Of a DNA stretch of 38,932 bases, positions 25,101 to 33,200 are shown piece by piece. Source of the DNA: Streptomyces griseus (GTDB lineage Bacteria > Actinomycetota > Actinomycetes > Streptomycetales > Streptomycetaceae). Where the stretch lies: positions 1-38,932 of the forward strand of contig NZ_UAVD01000015.1 of assembly GCF_900460065.1 (NCBI RefSeq), given 5' to 3'. A model generated the notes under the pieces. It was not told the DNA's origin, made no database searches, and saw only the letters and a list, made by a program, of their open reading frames with translations. Position numbers and translations under genes: made by a program. Numbering within the stretch: the stretch's first letter is position 1; each line of letters starts with the position of its first letter.

Positions 25101-26317
25101 GCGGGGGCGGCCACCGGCAGCGGCACCCGCGCCGCCCGGCAGGAAGACGCGGCCTTCTCCATCAGACCCGTCACCTCATCGGCCGCCTCCTGCACATCAC
25201 CAGCGCACCGGGCAGCAGCCTGCGTGTGCGCGGTGAGGAGTTCGCAGTCCTTCTCGTGCGCCTCCTGGGCCTGCCTGACCGCCGTGTGGGCGTGAGCCAC
25301 ATCGCTGGAGGCGGCATCGCGAGCCAGCGCGGCCGCGTGCCGGCCGGCCTGGAGCTCTGCCGCGGTCCGCTCCTGGAGCAACACCCGCAGATCATCCAGC
25401 TCCTGGCTGCGCGCCGCCGCATCCGTGCCCACCTGCCGTGCTTCCTCCCGGGCCTGGCCCAGCGCGGCGGTAGAGGCCAGGGCGGCGTCGACGGCCCGGA
25501 GACCGGTCTGGGCAGCGGCCTGGGACCATGCGGCGGACAGGTCTTCGAGGACCTGCGCGGTCTTCGCGTCCCGCTCGTATCGCCGGCGGGTCGTCTCCGC
25601 GGCGGCGAGCGCCTCCTGCGCCGAGCGCACGGTGTCCGGGCTGACGGTGGGCAGCGCCATGCGCAGTTCGGCGGCGGCGTCGGCGGGCGAAAGCCCGGCC
25701 AGCAGACCGGGGTTGCGGACCTTCCTGATCCGCCGGGCGATCCGCTTCAGGGTTCCCGGCGTGCAACCGAAGACCCGCTGGGCGAGGTCGGCGACATACG
25801 TGTCGGCGGAGGCGAAGACCTCACCGCCCTGCGCCGCCACCCACGCACAGAAGTCGTCCCGCTTCATCGTGGACAGATCCTGCCCGTCGTGGCCGGGGAC
25901 GACCGGCAGCCTGAAGGGCACCGTCTCCACGCTGTTGCTGCTCGCCGCGTACTCCAGGCGCAGCCCGTAGTGCTGCTCCCCGGCGTCCGCGTCCCCGCTG
26001 GCCGGATCCCCCGGCGGGGAGAAGCTGAGCCACACATACCCGAAGCGCCGCTTTGAGGTGCTGCCGCCCTTCATCAGCGACACCAGACTCGTCGCCCGCC
26101 CCGAGGCGGAACTCAGGTGCATGTGCACCGGGTTGAGAAGAAAGGGGCACAGCCCTTCCAGCAGAGTCGTCTTCCCGGTGCCGTTGGGACCCCGTGCCAG
26201 CCACCGCCCCGACGGACAGGGCAGCACCTCACGCGTGTAGTACCAGACGTTGTCCACGCCGGCGCCGATCAGATGCCAGCGCCGCCAGAAACGCTCGATC
26301 CCGGCCTTCGCGCTCAT
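22109..26317 (-). CDS. jetC: Wadjet JetC-type SMC-like ATPase (TIGR02680)
   Basis: At 1402 residues, the motor of the Wadjet complex: an SMC/MukB-like ATPase that loads on DNA and extrudes loops. Walker A is GPNGTGKT at residues 43-50. Long Ala/Glu/Arg/Gln-rich coiled-coil arms fill about 240-1150. Near the C-terminus lie a signature-like motif SNGESRLIVLAPMLAAL (from about 1267) and Walker B LCALDEVPGEID with D1301/E1302. A conserved HHWDGSPG segment follows. The start overlaps the jetB stop (ATGA), and the end overlaps the jetD start (GTGA). The first 40 residues (KAGIERFWRRWHLIGAGVDN) match the usual opening of this family. It appears complete and free of frameshifts. Confidence 0.92.
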   Translation of the reverse strand: MSAKAGIERFWRRWHLIGAGVDNVWYYTREVLPCPSGRWLARGPNGTGKTTLLEGLCPFLLNPVHMHLSSASGRATSLVSLMKGGSTSKRRFGYVWLSFSPPGDPASGDADAGEQHYGLRLEYAASSNSVETVPFRLPVVPGHDGQDLSTMKRDDFCAWVAAQGGEVFASADTYVADLAQRVFGCTPGTLKRIARRIRKVRNPGLLAGLSPADAAAELRMALPTVSPDTVRSAQEALAAAETTRRRYERDAKTAQVLEDLSAAWSQAAAQTGLRAVDAALASTAALGQAREEARQVGTDAAARSQELDDLRVLLQERTAAELQAGRHAAALARDAASSDVAHAHTAVRQAQEAHEKDCELLTAHTQAAARCAGDVQEAADEVTGLMEKAASSCRAARVPLPVAAPAVVSVRGGAPSPLRIGERDFGQAPGVDVVVDEEAAGQAAEQLEQARVRIERRGEAAGMSVVAYQRVAAAQEESVQARSLADAAAETARKAAARHQETLDRAQESVAVLAGGVQAWARTVRARYRTPLMDLDTVSAQASGWCEGVECSQVVHDAGKLARKVNKAAAQGGEKARARAGHHTEKAGRARQWATEAQARAGRLESGELLPLPGPAWHGEVDEERAFACAVEWVSPQTGAGAVGNSAEAVMAAAGLLSAEVTERGADGHGRWLVHPHGPELPEEQSLAAVLRATPGPLQEVTARVLRRIAYLPSAVGTAAEQVEGGLVVGADGTFRTGVTTGCLPAGAGQMPRASHIGTAVRRAAALRAAAAARAESECWQHAALAHTRAAHRLNAFADALQELAAEFPHDALATADRAETTRAEASHAAHTAAATASEQDRAAQHKESSHRAALGQWRASAAAQGLPDTLAAVKQEAEDAGTHAAAVSLAVGLVQDAGRLLARVTRAAGQAAETGAVARQAAQAARASHAGLLAARAELEACRQRSGMDEIALAQAAEDAAAAHRAAKEQLEDARSRMEGVSGGAAAAERAALEADRRLEQAEPAAAESLERVHGLLAFDALHELLRRPPQDAGDEDTGAWLAGLREQLAAVPAASVPLEECALAVRLHLAAEDDDWQLTHGQAPGGLPAHQVMLTGSTAMSPPAAAREATARLHAAQAAYNSAEDQALQTFVLGTIPTAISNAWVNLNDWVNDINEQMKVARASSGLLVQLKVSLAPDLTPARARIHHLTCEIGDAQRTPEQQHSVGQELLAVMRHGEEGGSTDRATRLAEAIDIRNWVTVEYVVVRGEGGAKETWGGRQKTTVSNGESRLIVLAPMLAALAAEYRDLPDHALRLCALDEVPGEIDEAGRDGIAAYTASLDLDLMCTSHHWDGSPGAWDGIDIHDLAKSSTGVIIAEPMHLYTHPMIAATSHLPAQNTGPEPEPANPESVGPEAVGESAP

Positions 26318-27552
26318 CGCTCCACACCCTTCACACCATCACCGCACTGGGCGGGGAGAGGGACTTGTTCGGACAGGACCGTCCACCGCGCCGCAGCGGG
26401 CGACAGCCACCACCACTCCTCGAACCCGCCCGTCACACGCAGCAGATCCGCCTCGGGCTCCAGCACCCCGCGCACATCCTCGGCCAGGCGCGGCAGATCG
26501 CCGCGCAGATCCTTGTTCCACCAGGCATGTCGCTGCGCCAACTCGCCCAGCCGGCCCACAACCCGGCTCCTCGGCATACCGCACCAGTTACGCCCCGGCG
26601 CCCCCGCCCCGCCTCGCACTCCCTCCGCCACGAAGCTGTCGATGAGAAGCAGCGCGGCATGCGGCACCGTTCCGGCCTGGCTGCGGCCGCGCCCGGGGAA
26701 CCGGAACCGCCCCGCCACGCGGCCCTCATAGGTCTCCTGAGGCATCACCCACGCCGCTCCCTCCAGCCGGTGCTCCAACTCCAGCCCGAAGGACCGGGCC
26801 AGGGCCGCACCCTCGGTGGGGCCCTTGTCGCTGAGCCACCGCAGCTCGTCCTCGTCCAGGTCACCGGTGTGCACCACCGCCTGATCGGCGAGCATCGCGC
26901 ACACCCGCACCCCCGCCTCCGTAGGCCGCGTCAGCCCGTCCAGCCACCCCGCCGGGTCCTCGGCAGGATCGACGGCCCACTGCCCCCGCCCGTCGACCTG
27001 CACCCCCCGGGGCAGCACGTGCAGAAGCCGGGTGTGGTGGACCTTCAGCAGCACCGGCGGATCCTCCTCACCGTCCACCAACGCCTCGACCCGCCCCTCC
27101 AGCTCCTCCAGCACCCCCTGGACACACAGCCGCCGCAGCCCGGCGGCGAACGCCGAAAGCTCGGTGCGCGCCTGCGTCACCGGCAGCTCGATCTCCGCCG
27201 CCGCCGCCCGCGCCGCGCCGGCCACCTGGCCCAGCCGAACCCGCACCGGCAACGACTCCAGCACGGAGACCGTGAGCCAGAACCACACCCCCTGCGCACT
27301 GCTCCCCTCCGGCAGCCGGGCCGAGCGCGGGGGAGCAGGGTTGTACACCCGCACCAGATCCGGCTCCACCACCAGCGCGCATCCCACGGCCGCGAGCAAC
27401 TCACGCAGCGCGCCCCGATGCCGGTACACCGCCTCGATGGCCGCATCGTCCCGCCCACCCACCAGCCACGCCCGCGTCTTCAGCAACCGGGCCAACTGCC
27501 AGACCACTTCCTCCTCGTCCTCCCCCTGCCCCCAGCCTCCGACCGCGCTCAC
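26314..27552 (-). CDS. jetB: Wadjet JetB-type subunit (TIGR02678/DUF2398)
   Basis: A 412-residue protein between jetA and jetC. It is the expected position of the KITE-type (winged-helix) subunit that binds the kleisin JetA and the SMC heads. It begins at a GTG overlapping the jetA stop (GTGA), and its own stop overlaps the jetC ATG. Winged-helix-like segments include EVVWQLARLLKTRAWLVGGR near the start and GVRVCAMLADQAVVHTGDLD in the middle. The Trp-rich C-terminus (RHAWWNKDLRGDLPRLAEDV, then FEEWWWLSP) resembles the DUF2398 ending. The frame is open about 90 codons upstream, but that part is Gly/Arg-rich shadow within jetA. Confidence 0.85.
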   Translation of the reverse strand: MSAVGGWGQGEDEEEVVWQLARLLKTRAWLVGGRDDAAIEAVYRHRGALRELLAAVGCALVVEPDLVRVYNPAPPRSARLPEGSSAQGVWFWLTVSVLESLPVRVRLGQVAGAARAAAAEIELPVTQARTELSAFAAGLRRLCVQGVLEELEGRVEALVDGEEDPPVLLKVHHTRLLHVLPRGVQVDGRGQWAVDPAEDPAGWLDGLTRPTEAGVRVCAMLADQAVVHTGDLDEDELRWLSDKGPTEGAALARSFGLELEHRLEGAAWVMPQETYEGRVAGRFRFPGRGRSQAGTVPHAALLLIDSFVAEGVRGGAGAPGRNWCGMPRSRVVGRLGELAQRHAWWNKDLRGDLPRLAEDVRGVLEPEADLLRVTGGFEEWWWLSPAAARWTVLSEQVPLPAQCGDGVKGVER

Positions 27553-29111
27553 CGGGCCACCTCCACCCGCACCGCCGCCTGCACCCTGCCGCCACCCGCA
27601 GCACCGGCCGCACCATCCCCCAGCAGCCCGGCGGCCCGAGAGTGGAAGGCCACCTGTCTTCCCGGCACCAGCACCGACCACGCCACCCCGTCGACGCGCC
27701 CCACCACCCCCCGCACCGCCGTCAGCGTGCAGCTCACGCCCTCCCAGTGCCCCACCCGCACCCCGCCCGTCTCCACACCCCGGGCCGCCGCCATCACCGC
27801 CCTCAGTGCCAGCCGGCACGCACGGTCCGTCAGCGGAAACACCCCGGCCAGGACCGCGGCGGCCGCCGCCCGCTTCTCCGCTTCGACGCGCTCCCGCTCG
27901 CGCGCCACCTCCCTGGCCGCCTCCCCGCGCTCCCGCCGCGGCGCCACCTGCCCCCGGGGACTGCTCTGACCACTCGCCCGCAGCATCGCCAGAGCGGGAA
28001 CCCGGGGCCCCTCATGCCAGGAGACGACCGCGCCCCCCTCGCCCTCCGCACAGGTATGCAGCTTCGCCCACGGCCGGCCGGCCACCGACGCCCGGAACAC
28101 CGCCTCACCCCGCTCCCCGTCGCGGCACGCCGCCGCCAACGACAGCGCCTTGGCCCGCAGCGTCCCCGGACCCACCACACTCTGCTGCCGCCGCAGATTG
28201 GCGTGCATCATCGGAATCGCCCGCACCAGCTGCTGCCCGAACCGCCACGCCCTGCCCGACGCCGGCGCGAACCAGCTCAGCAACTGCTCCCAGTCCCCGC
28301 GCTGCGCCCCGCGCGACGGAGCGAGCACCCCGCGCGCGACCAACGCCCCGGCCCGCGACTGCGCCCCGCACCCCGCTGCCAGCGCGGCGAACCGGGGACG
28401 CAGCCCCATCAGCAGCCCGTGCACGGCCACCACCTCCCGGTCGAGGTGAACCACCACATGGGTCGCGTACTCCACGATCAGCTGCTTCAGCTCACCCGTG
28501 CCCTCCGCACCCAGGTCGAACCGGTCGGCGAGCCGGGCCAGCATGTCCGTCTGCCCCACCAGCGACGCATCCAGCTGGTCGTGCTCCACGAACACCTGAC
28601 CTGCCAGCTTCGCCACTTCCTCGGGCGACGTGCCCTCCTCCTGCAACGCCGTCAGCGCGTCACGGATCCGGGCCAGTCCGTCCAGCGGCACCTCCCGCTG
28701 CACCACCCCCTCCGCCGACAACACGGTCCACAGCCGCTGCACCTGCCGGCCCTGCGCGGTGGCGGTGTACCGCCACCGCGCACCGCTCAGCTCCTGCCAC
28801 CGCTCGATCTCGTTGTCCGGCTGACCCGACACCGCCAGGAACGTCTCCTGCAACGCCTTCAGCCGCTGCGCCACCACCCCCGGATGAAGATCGACCCCCC
28901 GCGCAGCGAGCTCCACCGCGATCTCGGCGGGAGTCAGGTGATCGACGGCCTGGTCCAGCACACCCATGATCGCCGCGTACTCGTGACGGACCCTGCTGAC
29001 GGTGTACCCCAGCGCCCGGGTCGGATCCTGCGGCCCAGGCCCCGTCCTGGCCCACTCATCGACGATGAAGTCGTCAGTGCCAGGATCACCCAAAGTGGCA
29101 AAATGCGGCAT
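27549..29111 (-). CDS. jetA: Wadjet JetA-type kleisin subunit (TIGR02677/DUF2397)
   Basis: At 520 residues, the first gene of the jet operon and the presumed kleisin that bridges the JetC SMC heads. It shows the winged-helix start of DUF2397 (AAIMGVLDQAVDHLTPAEIA, then KALQETFLAV and WRYTATAQGRQVQRLW), a long helical middle containing FVEHDQLDASLVGQTDMLAR, and a C-terminal β-rich domain (VRVGHWEGVSCTLTAVRGVV). I chose ATG 29111 (MPHFATLGDPG) because GGA lies 9-10 bases before it; ATG 29132 adds seven residues but has no ribosome-binding site. The stop is shared with the jetB start. The upstream DNA is noticeably A/T-richer, as expected of a promoter. Confidence 0.88.
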   Translation of the reverse strand: MPHFATLGDPGTDDFIVDEWARTGPGPQDPTRALGYTVSRVRHEYAAIMGVLDQAVDHLTPAEIAVELAARGVDLHPGVVAQRLKALQETFLAVSGQPDNEIERWQELSGARWRYTATAQGRQVQRLWTVLSAEGVVQREVPLDGLARIRDALTALQEEGTSPEEVAKLAGQVFVEHDQLDASLVGQTDMLARLADRFDLGAEGTGELKQLIVEYATHVVVHLDREVVAVHGLLMGLRPRFAALAAGCGAQSRAGALVARGVLAPSRGAQRGDWEQLLSWFAPASGRAWRFGQQLVRAIPMMHANLRRQQSVVGPGTLRAKALSLAAACRDGERGEAVFRASVAGRPWAKLHTCAEGEGGAVVSWHEGPRVPALAMLRASGQSSPRGQVAPRRERGEAAREVARERERVEAEKRAAAAAVLAGVFPLTDRACRLALRAVMAAARGVETGGVRVGHWEGVSCTLTAVRGVVGRVDGVAWSVLVPGRQVAFHSRAAGLLGDGAAGAAGGGRVQAAVRVEVAR

Positions 29112-29132
29112 TTGCTCATTTCCGTTCCTCAT

Positions 29133-29378
29133 GTCCGATAGATGTAGAAATGAGGCTAAAGGTGACCACTGACAACGCCCTCAGACACCAGCGAGACCAC
29201 ACGCCGCCCCCGGCCAGGAACCAGACGACGCCCCCCGCCACCACCGGCAACCGCACTGCCCGCCAGGACCCGCACGAACGCTCGATAGGGTGACCTGGCC
29301 GAGGACCGCCTCGGCCCCCAGCGCCCCACCGGCACGGCCGGTACGGCGCGGGCGGTCTGGGACGAGCAGGGGGTTCGG
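29133..29378. promoter_or_regulatory. Shared intergenic region between two defence systems
   Basis: This is the only space between divergent jetA and the nuclease-helicase pair, so promoters for both must lie here or overlap the first codons. A locally A/T-rich patch (about 29085-29165) adjoins jetA. On the minus strand TTGTCA at about 29172 could be a -35 element for jetA, but no spacing to a -10 is convincing. The right half is typical G+C-rich DNA with no clear operator. Confidence 0.5.
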
Positions 29379-30269
29379 GTGGTGGACGTTTCGCCTGCGC
29401 AGGCGCTGGCCCGAGCGACGGCCGTCGGCGGGCGGGTGGCCGACCTGGTACGCCAGGAGTCCCGAGGAGAAGACCAGACGTGCCGCTGGGAGCTCGTCGT
29501 GACCCTCAGCAGCAGCCTTGAGGACCGGGCGGCCGCCGGGTGGATCGTCGCCGACGAGATCATGAAGGAACGTACCGGCGGACGTCCCCGGAGCTATGGA
29601 AAGTGGCGCGAGGCCACCTTGAACGGGGTGAAGCTGACGGGGAAGGATCACGTCCTGGTGGAGCACTTCGCGAAGCCCGTCTTCGAGGCGGCAGCCGCGA
29701 AGAAGGAGGGCAACCACGGGCTGGCCGGGTACGTGGGCGAGTGGCTCTGGTACCTCCTGACCCGCGACCTGCCCAAGGATCCAGCGCGCACCGTGGAGAT
29801 CCTGGGACCGCCGAAGGCCGCCGTCAACGACGGAGGCGGCGACGGACTCATCGTCTACCGGGAAGACGGAACAGCCCGGGGCTTCTCCTTCCGCCTATGG
29901 GAGATGAAGAAGTACACCGGGACGGCGAACCGGCCGGACGGGGCGATCTCCAAGGGCTGGACACAGCTCAGCACCAAGGGGGCGACCTACCTGGGAATGC
30001 TCTCCTGGGGCGACAAACAGCTCGCTGACGACACCCGGGAGTTCGTGGGAAGCCTGACCGAGCAGTGGGTCGACGAAGAAGAGTCGGCAGGCGCCGGCGT
30101 CAGCGTCGCGCTGAACACCACGGCGATCCCGAAGAAGGCCTTCCACCTCGCGCACCAGCACTTCACCACCCACAAGCACCCCGGCGCACTCCAGGGCCTG
30201 GTCGTAGCGATCGACGATCTCGAGGGCTTCGCCCATGAGGTGAGGGAGTACGTGTGGACCGCACTCTAG
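29379..30269 (+). CDS. hamA: HamA-like PD-(D/E)xK nuclease
   Basis: A 296-residue protein upstream of, and overlapping, a large helicase gene. Residues 150-178 read DGGGDGLIVYREDGTARG followed by FSFRLWEMKK. D155, then E175-M-K177 at the end of a strand, give the D…ExK core of a PD-(D/E)xK nuclease, in the same arrangement (G-D-G…LW-xE-xK) as DUF1837/HamA proteins of Hachiman. In Hachiman, HamA is held by the helicase HamB and degrades DNA when HamB meets abnormal ends. The C-terminal half (GWTQLSTKGATYLGMLSWGD … GLVVAIDDLEGFAHEVREY) also follows the family outline. The start is GTG 29379 after AGGGGG. Exact family membership needs a profile search; I am confident of the nuclease fold, less so of Hachiman proper. 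Confidence 0.72.
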   Translation: MVDVSPAQALARATAVGGRVADLVRQESRGEDQTCRWELVVTLSSSLEDRAAAGWIVADEIMKERTGGRPRSYGKWREATLNGVKLTGKDHVLVEHFAKPVFEAAAAKKEGNHGLAGYVGEWLWYLLTRDLPKDPARTVEILGPPKAAVNDGGGDGLIVYREDGTARGFSFRLWEMKKYTGTANRPDGAISKGWTQLSTKGATYLGMLSWGDKQLADDTREFVGSLTEQWVDEEESAGAGVSVALNTTAIPKKAFHLAHQHFTTHKHPGALQGLVVAIDDLEGFAHEVREYVWTAL

Positions 30270-33200
30270 ATCCGGACGTTCTCGCAACCGCCCTCGGCGA
30301 CCACCGCCCCGGCGGGGTCCTGCCCTCGCCGGAGGAACTGCTGGCCGCCATCACGCAACTGGAGATCGCCGCCGTCCGCAGCGACCACAAGATCCCGGAT
30401 GACGTGCTGGCCACGGCATGGCTCCTGCACGGACTGGCCGCGGTCGAACCCGAGACACCCGGGTTCGACCCGGTGCGGACCCGGCATGCCCTCGCGGTCA
30501 GCGCCCACGTGATGGACCTGGCCCTGTCCGACGAGCAGCACTCGCCCACCGAGCGGCTGAGGATCGCCTTCGCCGCCCAGGCCGGCTACCGCCGGTGCGA
30601 GCAGGAGCCCAACGCCACCGCCGTCTACCGCCAGGTCAAGAACCTGGTGAACTTCACCTCCTCCCTCCCGGCACACATCGACACCCTGGCCCTGGAGGCC
30701 GGCGTCGTGTTCCTGGGCTTCGACCGGCCCGACCTCAACCGGGCCCTGGCCGCCTGGCGCCGACAGTTCGCGGAACTCCGCGAACTCATGGACGGCGATC
30801 CGCTCGCGGGCACGATGTACGGACCCGCCGAAGCCGTCGTCGAATCGGTCCACCACCTGCGCCTGTTCCTCTCGTTCGGCGACCCGGACCGCCTGCAGGA
30901 AACACAGAACCTGCTGGGCGGCGTCCTCGACGGCCGGGCCGGCCGCAGTGACCCGACCGCCCGGTGGGTCGCCGCCCACCTCCTCGGACTCAGCGACGAG
31001 ATGGCCGCCAGCAGCCTGTACACGCTCCTCCCGCAGGGAACCCCCGACGCGGTCGCCCGGACCTTCGCGATGTCCGATCCACCGGTGATGACCCTGTGGC
31101 GCCCACAGCGCGAGCTGCTGAACCTGGAGCGCGGCAACCCGGTCGACCCCGCCACCGGCCGGAGCCTGATCAGCGTGCCCACCAGCGCGGGCAAGACGCT
31201 GATGGCCCAGCTGGTGATCTGCTCCCACCTGGCGCAGAAGCCCGGCCACGTGGTCTACGTGTCGCCGATGCGCAGCCTGGGCCGGGAGATGCGGGCCGCG
31301 CTGCGCGCCCGGCTGCGACTGCTGGAGCGCAAGCTGGTCGCCGAACAGCCGGACTTCCCGCTCGCCGACGGCAGCGGCTCCCTCGTCGGAGACGTGGACA
31401 TCGTGACCCCGGAACGGCTTATGCACATGATCCGCAACAACCCGGGCGCAGCACTGGACGAGGTCAGCCTCATCGTCGTCGACGAGGCCCATCACCTCGC
31501 GCAGGGCCGGCGAGGGTTCGTGCTGGAAAGCCTGCTCGCCCTACTGCGGACACGCTCCGACATCCGGCTGGTCCTGCTGTCCGCCGCCGTCGGCAACCGG
31601 GCGGCCCTGGCGTCATGGCTGGACCCCACGCGGCCTGCCCAGGAGGTGTACTTCACCGACGACTGGCGCGGCCCCAGGCGCCTGCACGGCCTCATGTACC
31701 CGCAACTGCTCAAGGACCAGGCCGAGCGCACCCCGCGCAGGCCGAGCAAGAACCATCCCTCCACCACCCGGGCCACTGTGCCGGTGGCCCCCCAGCTCGA
31801 CATCCGGCCGACCACCGCAAGCGGCACCTTCGGCCTGACCTTCCCCGAAGTCGGCACCAGGGCGTACGCCTCCACCAACTCCTGGAAGTGGAAAGCGGCC
31901 ACCAAACTCGGCGGGCCCCGCGACTACGAGGTGTTCGCCGCCGGCGCCGCCGCCCTGACCCGGGCCGGCAGCGTCCTGATGGTCGTCGCCAGCAAAGTCA
32001 TCGCCAGGAACGCCGCACTGGCCATGGCCGAGCACCTGGACGTCCGCCCCGAGGCCGCGGCACTCACCGAGTTCCTGGCCGAGACCCTCGGCGAGGAACA
32101 CCCTCTGGTCCACTGCACCCGCCACGGTGTCGCCTTCCACCACGCCGATCTTCCCGACGATGTCCTCCACGCCGTCGAACAAGGCCTTCGTGACGGATAC
32201 CTGCTGGCCCTCGCCAGCACCACCACCCTCACCGACGGCGTCAACCTCCCGGTGCGCACCGTCATCATCAACCACACGGTCGAGGGCGATCCCACACGCG
32301 GGAACCAGAGAGGCCTCAGTCCCGCGAAACTTCTCAACGCCATCGGCCGGGCCGGCCGGGCCGGGCGCGAGAGCGAGGGGTGGGTCATCCTCACCCGCCC
32401 CTACCCGCCCCAGGACGCTGAGTTCGAGACGTTCACCCCCGACAGTCAGCAGCTCACCGTCACCTCCGAACTGCTCAGCGAAGACGCCCTGCGGTCACTG
32501 GCCCATGCCGAGTGGCAACTGCGGAACTCGCTCGACGGCCTGTTCGGCGTGATGGGAACCGTCGCGTCCGACTTCGCCACGTTCGTGTGGCTGGTCCTGC
32601 AGACCCACGCCGAGACCCTCCACGCGCCCGGCGACCGGCTCGACCCGGTGCGGTCACTGCTCGCGATGGAACAGGCCGACGACCCTTCGGTCCCGGCCCG
32701 CTGGATGGCGCTCGCGGAAAAGGTCACCGCGGTCTACGACGCCACCGACCCCGTCTCGACCCGCCGGTGGGCCAGCACCGGAACCAGCATCGGATCCGCC
32801 CGCTGGCTCGACGGTGTCGCCGGACGCCTCGCAGAGCAACTCGTCGCCAACGCGGCCCCCGAGGACACCCCGGACGAGATCAGCATCTTCTTCGGGGCAC
32901 CCGAGTGGCCGCTGGAACAGACGCTGGACTTCCTTGCCGAGCAGGGCGCCTTCGACGCCCTCATGCTGACGCCCGAGGCCTTCGAGAGCTGGAAGCTCAC
33001 CACCCAGCAGACCCCCAGCTTTCACGTTGACGTGCCCATCGGCGACGCGGTCCGGGACTGGATCTCTGGCACATCCATCCCGGAGCTGGCACGTACCTGG
33101 ATCCCGGACACCATGTCGTCCCACCCCCAGGCGCTCGAGCTGACCGTCCAGAGCATCAAACAGGGCTTCGAGCACGCCATCAGCTGGACAGCCGGAGCTC

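Noticed and set aside
24050..26056. A 668-codon plus-strand open frame antisense to jetC
   Set aside because: It lies wholly antisense to the SMC-like gene; the protein is Arg/Gly/Leu-rich with no domain logic, a known artefact of G+C-rich third positions.
20781..29132. Reading the SMC-like operon as MksBEF/MukBEF condensin or type I Wadjet
   Set aside because: The companion proteins look like DUF2397/2398/2399, not DUF3375/DUF4194/DUF2220, and the fourth gene is a Toprim-like nuclease.
26194..29141. Long plus-strand frames antisense to jetA and jetB
   Set aside because: Pro/His/Arg-rich shadow sequence over genes with recognisable domains and 4-base overlaps on the opposite strand.
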